Source of the DNA: Dipetalonema caudispina
Lineage: Eukaryota; Nematoda; Chromadorea; Rhabditida; Onchocercidae
Assembly (NCBI GenBank): GCA_013365325.1
Contig: JABVXV010000208.1
Span: 1-64,000, forward strand
Reading direction: 5' to 3'
DNA length: 64,000 nt
Below are positions 54,101-64,000 of the stretch, one piece after another. Both the position numbers and the translations under genes were made by a program. The stretch's first letter is position 1, and each line of letters opens with the position of its first letter. Below the pieces are notes generated by a model that was given only the letters and a program-made list of their open reading frames with translations, was not told the origin of the DNA and did no database searches.

Positions 54101-57100
54101 TACTTCCATACCATCTACTATTTTGGCTGAAAATGAAATTAACTTAGATCGGCTATGTTTTCCTTAACACAAGCAATTTATATGAATCTGTTATTTAATT
54201 AATGAATTTCTGGCGCTCAACAATCGCAATCTGATAGTTTTCATCAAAGCAGTTTGTCAGTGGCAACAATTAGTTCGCTTACCGATATATTTGATATTGC
54301 CAGCATGTAGTATTGCGGCAAGAATTTTGAAAATGGACCAGATTTCGGAGTCTTTGAACATCAGGATCTTCATGGAAGAACGGATTTCGGCCAGATCGGC
54401 TGCATCATTTCGACCTTCCACTCTTAACGCACCACCCTCCAACAATGATTCATATAAGGAAGACAGTACCATTTTATTAGCGGAGAAAATGATCGAACCG
54501 ATTGATGAAATTTGATAAGTAACAGATATGGAAGAGCCAACCTGATTTAAGTAATAGAAGTCACTCGCGTTACTTAGAGATAGTTCCTGCTTCTCCGATG
54601 TAGTTAAGCCGGCAAGGAGACAGTAAAATATATGGTAATTCCGTTCATCTGATGCTTGTGACACGACACGCGATTTCTCCAGTAAATAATGCTCAAATCT
54701 GGCACCTTCGATTGCGCCGTTACTTGTGAAATATAGGTCGATACTACGCCCAAAACGTGATGAATTATCATTTCGCGTCGTTTTCGCATTACCAAATGCT
54801 GTAAATTATTTCTATTGAAATATTAAATTCAGTAATCAAAATGCAGTCATCCTGAAAGTAACAGGACCGCGATATTGCATTGAAACCATGAAGTGGCTGA
54901 ACTATTTCTGAATTATGAATTGCTTGTGATTGGTTGCCAAGTAATCAATCAAACCGTCAGGAACAGGAATAAACAAGCAGGCAACTTCAATTATCAAAAA
55001 TTTTTCTACGTTTCAGATTTGATATGGAAGAAAGTGAAAAAAATGTTTCTTGTAAACTTCTTATGAAAATAATCGGCCGAAGGCGAATGCTGCTGGGAAC
55101 TTCTTTGTAAAACAATTATTGTATGAATGAACTAACTAATATATATACCTTTGGAAACTTCATATAGTTAATATTTGTAAACTGTAGAAAAGACCTTCTA
55201 TGATTGGATTTACTTCCAAAACTTGTTGTTCAATCCAGGAATGTTGGCCTGATACGGTTGCCAGAAATTGGATAACCAGTTTTGCAGATTCTGTTTTGCC
55301 TGAACCTGATTCGCCACTAAAATGGGTAGCAATCAATAAAAATGAAATTTTGATATCAAAATTTCATTTTTTAACATTGACTGATGTGCTATATATCTTA
55401 TGCTTCCATACAGTTTACATTGGCAAACATTTAGGGAAATATCGCCAGTGCGATTGGCTAAATCAATTTAGTGGACTGAAAATGCAGAAAAAAAAGTTGA
55501 ATAATGCAATCCCTTCATCTTTTCCTTGAATTCAAAGTTTGACTCAATTTCAAGTCGAAATATGAGCAGAAAGAAAGTTTAGATGGACTTACCTAATAAG
55601 GATACACTGATCCCGATTATCTGATTTCATACTGCAGTAGGCAGAGTTGGCGATCGCGAAGATATGGGGCGGTAGCTCACCGATTCGCCGATTACGGTAT
55701 AACAGAATTTGTTCTATTGAATAAATCGGCAAAGGCATGTTTGGATTTACTGCTATTAGCACGGAACCGACGTATGTCTGTAAAATCAGTTTCTGAATAA
55801 AATGAATCCTAAGCTTTACAATATGGTTTCAATCAAAAATGGCACAATCTTCTACCTCTTCCTGTTGAATGAGTTATTTGTATACCCGCACAAATTCTTC
55901 GGATCTCAAACTCCCGAGCCAACCTCGTGTACCCTAAATCCTTAGCTGTTAAGCAAATACTCCTGCCTCACTGAAAAAACTATCTTCTCTTCCTTTATCA
56001 GGCAGTCTCAATCAAATTTGATTATTTCATTTCTCAACTGCAGTAATATTCATATTTCTTGCTACTCTGCATTCTGCAAATTAAAGTATTTCAATTTTCA
56101 CTTTCATTTTTCACTGCCATTTCCAGTTTTTGCTTTTTCCAGTCTCTATTCCGGAGATGATTCCAACGTGCTACGTTTTAGTTATGATCTACTATTCCAG
56201 CAAATAAATGGACCCATGCTTACAGCAAATTTTTGACGTAATTGAATTTGTTTTTATATGTTTTGTTGCCCTACGCCACATACAATTTTTTCTTTTTCAA
56301 GGTTTCTTGGCTCTCGGTTGCATGTTCTATCAGATTTTTTGATCAAAGGCTACTATTTAGATACAGAAGTTACAGGAAGGAGGACGTTTATCACTACTAA
56401 TATAAGAAGTTATTACTACCTAATAGCTCTCCAGATTAGTCTCAAAAACGATTTAGCAATCAGTAGGACAATATCCCTAGCCTTCGAAAGAATGATACTC
56501 TTATTATCACTATCGAAAGTTCCTTCCTGTTATCGTTGTGGCCATCATCATTGGAAAAAACTGATTGAAATTATAAAAATGATGGATTCATTATCATCAT
56601 CATCGCTAATACAGTCTACTAGATGTTCTAGACTGGAAGAGGGGTCCCGGTGTCCTTCTCCTTGGTCACTGACCTCGAAATTACTAGTGACGAACAATTT
56701 AATGATGAGAGAATACACGATAAAGAGGAAAGAAGGAGAGATAGTGGGAGGAATAATGGGGTCTCCAATCACCCGTACTATATCGGACTCCATATCCACT
56801 TATTATTCTAGCTGATTTTCTAGCATTTCCCGTTTTCCGTTTAACGCTTTTTAGCCTGATTGCTTGGATCCTAATGACAGAGACACTAAATAATCAAATT
56901 CTAGTAGGAAAGAAATAAAAGAAGGCAAGATACTTGCTATTCAAACTGTGTCGTTGGGTTTCAGAGAACAACTGAACCTAAGTAAGGCCTGAAGCCAGAT
57001 CTATTCCTCATTTGCTAGTACTGTGCGTCAAGCAGAGAATTCGTAAGATATTATCATTCCCTCAATAGTGATAATATAATGTTCATTGACGGATTTAGGC

Positions 57101-57978
57101 TTAACTATTAAAACATTCCACTGCTGGCTTCATTTCCCAATACTAACTTACATAAATGAGCTTGTTGTTGTAGCGCACGAATAGATTCCGAAGCAACGCA
57201 GCCTCGTGCAAATCGTCCAAACTAATCATGTCTTCGACACCTTGCACTGAAGTTGCATGCATCACACGATAAGGATGATCCATCAATAGCCACTGCTCCT
57301 AGAAATACATTTGGAAGAGAAGGATTATTTTTCAGCATCATTGGACAATTCTAGATGACCTGAATAGAAATTTCTAGCACATTTTAATTTTAACTACCTT
57401 CTAATTGGAAGATATATTTATGGAACTTTTCCTCATTTCATATTAGATTACAGCATTATGAGAGGTGATAACCCTATCAATAAGAATGGGATTGAGGAGA
57501 ATTACCTGGGCAAAATCATCGATCACCTTGAACTTGTCATCCTCAACTTCTAAAACTCGTGCTCCGATCGAGCAAATGAGTCGACTTTTTGCAACCGGTT
57601 CGAGCCATAAGAAATCACCCTGCAAGAGAACTGCTGGCGATTTACAAGAAGAGTTGACAGAAATAGTTTCAGGTGAAGGTTTTGAAAGTTATTCATCCAC
57701 CATTTTATCAATATATATCATTTTAGATAGAGGTATGATACCAGACCTTACTGAACTGAATCATCTCTTTAATTCAATACATTTGATTGGATATGTCAAT
57801 GAATCCAATAGAACTTAAAATTAAGTGGAATCAGCTTCCTGTCGTGTTGATAAGTGATAAGTGATTCTGAAAAAACATTTGTAAAAAAAAAGAAATGTTC
57901 CTCCTCCTTGTACTGAACATAAACACGGCATATTAGCATGAATGCTTCACGTGTATTGAAAAATACGTCTCTCTTCAT
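39105..57978 (-). CDS. hum-6: Unconventional myosin VII (motor-IQ-MyTH4-FERM-SH3-MyTH4-FERM)
   Basis: An actin-based motor of class VII, orthologous in layout to myosin VIIA and C. elegans HUM-6. The likely start is a 12-nt exon (57978-57967, MKRD) after an acceptor suited to leader trans-splicing, joined in phase to 57619-57506. Motor exons are 57298-57152, 55777-55593, 55316-55195 (P-loop GESGSGKT), 54798-54542 (switch I NDNSSRFG) and about 54445-54284. They continue through the relay exon ([17 protein letters not shown], 53390-53215), 52295-52165, 52080-51945, 51639-51389, 50155-50020 and 49860-49725. IQ motifs lie in about 49500-49330, 48499-48404 and about 48160-47940. MyTH4-1 spans 47614-45911 ([23 protein letters not shown]), FERM1 45432-42930, SH3 42740-42535, MyTH4-2 41952-41220 and FERM2 41098-39105. 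The last exon begins [12 protein letters not shown] and stops at 39105-39107. No long charged helix is seen after the IQ motifs. Boundaries of several motor exons are approximate. Confidence 0.95.
56258..56815 (+). other. 185-codon open frame inside the large myosin intron
   Basis: This is the longest uninterrupted reading frame I saw in the window. It lies in the 55778-57151 intron of the myosin gene on the opposite strand. Its product is Ser/Ile/Leu-rich with no recognised domain, membrane pattern or signal peptide. A second + frame at about 56640-56810 encodes a more hydrophilic peptide ([20 protein letters not shown]). The minus strand is also open from 56799 to 56548. This may be a nested gene, a transposon fragment or chance. 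Confidence 0.2.
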
Positions 57979-58985
57979 TTTTTATATTCTGGCTGAAGAG
58001 TGCGTTTGACGATAACGTTTATTTTTAATATTAAGGCCAATAATTCCTATTCATGGAGGAAATTTCACAAAGGACATATTATAGTCAATTAGTAATATAT
58101 GGAGAATTCATTCTTAAAATTTTTTTGAATAATTAAAACACATGGTCGGTCGACTTATTATACAGAGCAAAAAATCAGATGGACAACAAGTGGAGTATTG
58201 GTAATGAGCAGATATCGCTGGATTTCTGGTAGGGTCTATTTCAAAAAATTTAAATAGTGAACGAAAGAGACACGTCGACACATACATACGCCTAAATATT
58301 CCATCACGGGAATTATTGGATTCGTAAACGATGAGAAAGATAGTTGGTAAGAAAGGAATAATTCCTTAAATGGGAACAGCGATACGATTCTTCTTTTTCG
58401 TATTGTCTTCTCGTGAAGAACTAATCAGCACACAACACATATACACCCCCGATAGGTGTTGTCACCCGCAACGGACTCTTTACATTCTTGTCTCTGAAGG
58501 TCAAATCCTATCTGTCTTTCTTTATGCATGGATCATTTCGTTAATTGAGCTAGTGATAAACATAACTCTACAAGCATCTGATAATAACACTTTTCACTTA
58601 TCTTGTTCATTCTTTTCTGAATATTTCCTCTGTAATATTTTTTCTATTTTTACCTTATCATAAAAAAGATTTAAACAACGTCTTCTTACTCGCATAGATC
58701 TATTATTGTTTATAGGCTTTTTAGATGGCCGATGATCTTACATGGTCGTGACAGATCAGCGAATTTGTCAGAAGGAATGATTACACTATAATGATTGGTC
58801 GATCGGTTTGGGGTATCAATAGTGCTTAGTGGAAAAAGGTCATAAAATACTCCTTTATAATTTTCAATTAGATCCATAATATTGCAGTTAGCTATAACAT
58901 AAAATATTTGTTGAAGATTGAATTGTATACAGGGACACCCCAGCACTGTAAAGATATTCGGATGTTGCCTAAGCGTTTTTTTTTT

Positions 58986-59016
<31 letters not shown>

Positions 59017-59772
59017 AAAATGATAAATTTAAGCGATTGGATTGGCAACAACTGATTATCGCAACAAATTGGAATTTGCGAACGCATATAATCATTGTGG
59101 GGTGCTTTCTTGGTGATAAATTCCAGCGATAATTATTATTATTATTATCAAGTTATTATTTGTCAGGAACTTTGTACAGTAAAGCGAATAATTCAGAGAA
59201 GTTCAAGAAAAAAACGGCCAGCTGTTTTTTTCAAATATAATATAAAGCTGATATATTATTTGGAATGCACATTTCAATATAACTTTATTCGAATTGAAAT
59301 TCAACTTTTTCACTTCTAAAAATACCTTAGTGTGCATTGTTGTGCACGGTGGAATGCAGAAAGCACTCAAAAACTTCTGCTGAAATGCCTCCAATTCCCC
59401 TCAAAAATAGCGAAAAATGTGCATTCCTATGAACAAAAGAAATCAAAAAAATACTGAACCCAAAAAAGAATAATTTAAAAGTGATATGAGGCACGTTACT
59501 CAAGATGAAACAGTTCAAATAAAATAAATCGCTAAATTAACAGAAAACTTCTTGCTGCACTTTATACGTCTAATTTCAACTTTATCGAAGGATGTGATTG
59601 GTAGGAAACAGATGATGATATTTAAAAATGAAAAATTTGCAATTTGCACTATTTTGGCGATATGTACATCCTAGGAGAAAAACACTACTATTCGAGGAGA
59701 GGAATTCGAATAAAGCCCAGAAGGAAGAGACTAGAAGGAATGCACTAACGAGGAAATTAAAGATGAGCTTGT
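57979..59772. other. Intergenic region between NPC1-type and myosin genes
   Basis: Both neighbours are on the minus strand, so this holds the 3' flank of the NPC1-type gene and the promoter or outron of the myosin. An acceptor followed by a short A-rich leader precedes the myosin ATG. No coding sequence is recognised. It contains the CT microsatellite listed separately. Confidence 0.4.
58976..59016. repeat. (T)15(CT)13 microsatellite
   Basis: A run of 15 T (58976-58990) is followed by 13 CT units (58991-59016), upstream of the myosin start region. Length is likely to vary between individuals. Confidence 0.97.
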
Positions 59773-62700
59773 CTAAAAAACATCCGTAAGTGGTGAAGGA
59801 TCACAGTGTTTCGTGAGGCATGCTTTCGTTACTGTACCGCCACAATCATTTATGCAGCAACTTTCCGATCGTGTCTTCATGATCAGCTTGCGCTTGTTCA
59901 TTGGTGGTCCTATAATTATTCAAAATTCGATTAATTTCAGTGAAGCTTAGCAAAGTGATCAGGATAAAAAAGAGTGTCATTCGTTGAAAAATTCAACTCC
60001 GTTACTGGTCAAAGCGATCTTTAATTGTAAAGAAACGTCACACACTTTGAGTGATAAACTTTTTGAACATCAAAATTCCTCAACATTAATGAAGTTTTTC
60101 ATGCTTTTTTACGATTGGTTACGAGCTGTTGGTTCCAGGAAAATATAAAGAGAAAAAAGATCACTCACCGATATAACTGAGTAAAACAGGTAGAAATATG
60201 AGACCGTGTGCTGCTCCAATAAGTACAATGCCAAGGAACATACGGAAGTAAAATACTTTGAAAATTTGGGAATGTGCAAATGCGAGAACCAATATTCCAC
60301 CAAACTTTGTAAGTGTTATACCGCAGAGAACCTGCAAATGACGAACGGTTTATTTTTCGACCTTAAAGCAATTTATACCAAAATTTCAAAATATACCAAA
60401 ATTTCAAAACCAATTCGAAATTTAAAGGAAGGAACGAACCGATGATCCCATGCTTGCGAGAGAATGCCGGGCACGCATCAAGCGATCCCGATGAACGCTT
60501 AGTGCAAATGATCGAACGATGTGCGAACAGAATTCCACCGATATCCCCACCGTCTGTGAATATGATACTTGAAATTTTCAAAAAACTAAAATTTTCGAAA
60601 ATCTTTGGTTATTTGAAAAAATGAAGAAGTGCTAAAAGCCTCACCATGACAAGGTTAACAACAGAAACAGCATTGAAATCAATATTCCACCAATACATGA
60701 GACCAATTAAGTTGAACAAAACACAGCTTATTGTAAGATCAATGATGAATGCTGACCATGGATCGAGGCCAAGAAGAACTGTTGTGACCGCAAATATGGC
60801 TACTAAGGAAAGTGCCAGTTGGATACATGCATCCATTACTATCGTCATATACTGTTCATAGAAAACATAAAATACGCTGTAAACAAAATTTCGCGCGTAA
60901 GAATGTGGGAGGTCACTAGGGCGTCGCGAATTCACTTTTTTGCAAAAACAAGAAATTTTATATTTAAATTAATGCTCGTAAAAGGTGAGTTATATTACTT
61001 TTAGATTTCAGATTTTGCAAATACAAACGATGAAGTACTATGAAGTAAGTATAAATGGACTTGCTGTTAGCACAATTCAACTTCCATAGTTATATGAGCA
61101 TTTCCCCTTTTTTAATTTCAAAGATTGCAACTGGCAGACTAGAGATCTTTTATACTACATCATGTCCTAAACAATATGATTTTTTCGGGTACATTCTTAT
61201 GGATTGTAAAATGACCTGTACGGAAATACTTCTATAGGACATCGTCCATCCCTATCTTTGTTCAACATAGCTGTAATATTTGCAGCAATACGACGAGCAC
61301 TAGTCATAGCATTTATGAAGTCTGATGAAGTTTTCAAAACAGTATGATAAGTCATGAAGTGCGACGACAAGATCCGGCCACGTCTAGTTAATTTAACGGC
61401 CGAACCGTATGCTGCATGACCTCTGCAATTAAAAACATAGATTTAACTTCGAAAAAATTTAAATAGCAGTTCTAGAAATATACAAGGAAGCAGAATCACA
61501 CAGATATATTTGAATTTTGAGGAGAAAAACACCTCTCTGGAGGTTTTCAATATGGGAAAAATGATTGCTTGGAAAATAAAAGTAGAAAATTACCCTTTGG
61601 CACACTTGGTACTCGGATTATTGGAAAAGAAGTGTGTGAGATGGTGGTAAAATAGATCTGAGCGAGGCCTACCATCAAGAAATTCCACGTTACAAGAAAT
61701 GCAGCTTTCTGAATTTTCTGAAACTGCACCAATTTGAAGTCCAGAATACAAAGTTCAATAGAATATTCTTCTTCTATAGAGATCATCTGGCAGTGTTTCG
61801 TACTAGCAAATGTTAAAATGAAATATATTTTGCATAACAAAATTATGAAGCCGCAAATAATAGAATGTTACCAGTAGAAGAACAAAACGTTCCATTGGGA
61901 AACATCCGACAGCATGGTGGATCACCGAAGGGTTGTAACCAATCGAAGTAATCGTCGAGCCAATTCATTGCTGGATAAGCTATGTATGACCTGCAACGGA
62001 GATAATACTCATCTAACAGCATCGACATTAATGAAGAAATCAAAATTTTGAAAAGGAGTAGAACAAAACTTCTGAAATGCTTTGATATTTTCAGCTGATA
62101 ATCCAACATTCAATGTTGCTGCTTTCAAAGCTTTCAACAACGAATCAACTAGAAATTGAAATTTTGCACCTATTTGACCATCGTGCAGCACGGGCAATTT
62201 GGGCACCCAATGAATCTGCAGCACAACCGGCACCAGAACAAATTTTGTTATGTTCATAAGGGTCACTAAATTCCATATCCCCTTTGATGACAAAATATAC
62301 TGGTGGACCGACTGAGAGGAATCGATCCATGGATTTGAAATAGGAAAAGACATATGAATCCTGTAAATGAATGAAAATGAGTGAAATACAATCTGTACAA
62401 TATAATAAACACTATTTCGGAAGGACTTCTTCGTGCACTACCTTTACCTACATGAGATCTAAGACTTCACCATAATTAATTCTTTTCATGGCCACCGGAT
62501 ATTTCGAAATAGAAAGTTGGAAATTCTTTTTTATTAAACAAAAGGAAATAGAAGCGGTGACTATTTGTCTTCTGAACCTTCCAGATGCATCCTAGAGGAA
62601 GTACCATAACTTTGATCAAGTCATAACTGAATTGAAAATGAATGGAATGAAACTTTCTCATCAATGAAAACATTCTTCTTTTATGAATTATAAATCTTTT

Positions 62701-64000
62701 CAATATGATAATCGTTGTTTTTTCTATCAAGTGACGGGAAAAGCAATGGATTACTTTCTATCCTTAACTTTGAGATGTCCGACATATTTACAACTGATTA
62801 AGTCTTTTCATTGAAATGACTGGTTGTTATTTCGATCATCTTTGGCAATGTTTTTCACACTAATAAATTAATTGGGAGAGATGTTGGAAAAGATGAAAAT
62901 AAACAAAAGAGAAGGAAGATAAGAAAGCGGAAATCGATACTAAAACCTATACAACACATTAGCTGTCCTGGCCAGAGTTCTGCTTCTAGGATTCCAAATA
63001 TAAAAATGAACCTAGACATAATGTTTTCTACCTATTCTTTTATAAATAAAGAAATGAATTGGTACCTCAGGAACTGCCATCTTCTGATCAAAGCCAAGCG
63101 TGATGTTGCCCATCACTGCAAATGAGCTACTGAGCCATCCAGCAAACAAAAATATCTAAAATCAAGCTAAAAATATTAAGAAAGTTGCTTGGAAGTGGAC
63201 AATTTTTCGCGTTTTCTTCGTTTGTAAAACACCCAACTATAAATGAGCCAGACATTTATGTGTGGTGGCCAAAAGATATTTCACTGTGGGGAAATATGTC
63301 CCTAAAACATGCAAAGAAATATTCGTTCATTTTTACGATTTCATTCAAATTTCTCGGAAATTTCAATATTAGATTATTCTTACCACAATGATTCGAACGT
63401 ATTTTGACAACAGAAATGGTGCATAATAGTTACTGAATAGGTACAACATATAGCCATCACTGTTAACGCTTTCGACGGTTGTTATCCGACGACAGCAACA
63501 CACTTCTGGTCTGCCATTCTAAATATTCGCAAGCTTCTCAATAAATCCATAATATTGGAATGGTAAGAAACAGTGCCAGAAACATTTCGATGTGCTGCAT
63601 AAAATTATTGGCAGATTAAGAGAGAGACTAACGATACTGATAGCTTCGTGATGTAAGCAAGAAATTTTCATGATAACTGGAACAAAACTACCTCTTCGCG
63701 TCGCACATCAAGGATGAATATAGCAAGGAAACAGGTTATTTGCAGGAAAAAGTTGAAAAATATCGCTAAAGCTGCATATAACGAAAATACCTAAACGAAA
63801 AATGAATATGGCAACAAATAAATTTCGAAATAAAATCTTGGAAAATTGTCTAGAAAATCCAAGCAAAAATATTGCAAGTAGAAAACTATCTGCACAACAT
63901 TGCTTCTGGACAAGCTTAACACTTGGGAGGAGTGTTACTGTCACTTTTCTATCTCCAGTAATGATTGTTGCTTGATATATCATCATGGACGCTTCCGAGT
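59773..64000 (-). CDS. NPC1-family sterol transporter (C-terminal part, open at window edge)
   Basis: A Niemann-Pick C1 type endolysosomal sterol transporter, comparable to C. elegans ncr-1 and ncr-2. Exons, with joins checked for phase, are 63790-63692 ([20 protein letters not shown], end of the sterol-sensing domain), 63518-63384 (CCCRR motif), 63155-63066, 62360-62170 ([21 protein letters not shown]), 61990-61872 ([11 protein letters not shown]), 61717-61594 ([10 protein letters not shown]), 61422-61216 ([14 protein letters not shown]), 60876-60645 ([13 protein letters not shown]), 60553-60440 ([14 protein letters not shown]), 60331-60169 ([12 protein letters not shown]) and 59909-59773. 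The N-terminal sterol-binding domain and first half of the sterol-sensing domain lie beyond the right edge. The C-terminal tail is short and cysteine-rich (CCINDCGG...KHC) before TAG at 59773-59775. Which ncr paralogue this is cannot be told. Confidence 0.94.

Noticed and set aside
60206..60445. Plus-strand 79-codon frame in the NPC1-type gene
   Set aside because: It overlaps the antisense of the exon encoding the last membrane segments of the NPC1-type protein.

Overview
The window is nuclear DNA from a nematode, most likely a filarial or other spirurid species. It is AT-rich, with many short exons and introns of a few hundred bases. The gene content is typical of nematodes: a Patched-related (PTR) sterol-sensing protein, an alternating Kunitz/lustrin secreted protein, an ADAMTS protease, a class VII myosin and an NPC1-type protein. 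There is no sign of bacterial genes, operons, CRISPR arrays or rRNA. The placement rests on gene content and architecture; no search was run.

Layout from left to right. (1) 80-209 (+) is the last exon of a nanos-type RNA-binding protein. (2) 4077-10119 (-) is a PTR-family membrane protein in about 15 exons; one intron holds an LTR-like segment, and two others carry copies of a 64-bp duplication, one extending into a perfect palindrome. (3) 11831-18467 (+), divergent from the PTR gene across about 1.7 kb, is a secreted protein with a Thr/Ser-rich segment followed by seven alternating lustrin-type and Kunitz modules. (4) 18.6-25.2 kb is gene-poor, with a few weak exon-like segments. (5) 25257-35212 (+) is an ADAMTS metalloprotease with an intact zinc site and eight thrombospondin type 1 (TSP1) repeats. 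It is followed from 36.0 to 38.2 kb by decayed TSP1 exons, so the ancestral tail was longer. (6) 39105-57978 (-) is an unconventional myosin VII (motor, IQ, MyTH4-FERM-SH3-MyTH4-FERM), related to C. elegans hum-6. (7) 59773 to the right edge (-) is an NPC1-family sterol transporter, open at its N-terminal side.

How the genes relate. They are not an operon. The secreted inhibitor-like protein and the ADAMTS enzyme are both candidates for cuticle or extracellular-matrix remodelling. PTR and NPC1 belong to the same sterol-sensing-domain superfamily and act on membrane lipids, which nematodes depend on because they cannot make sterols. Exon boundaries were inferred by eye from GT/AG sites, reading phase and family conservation. 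The most informative boundaries were checked for phase; others are approximate.
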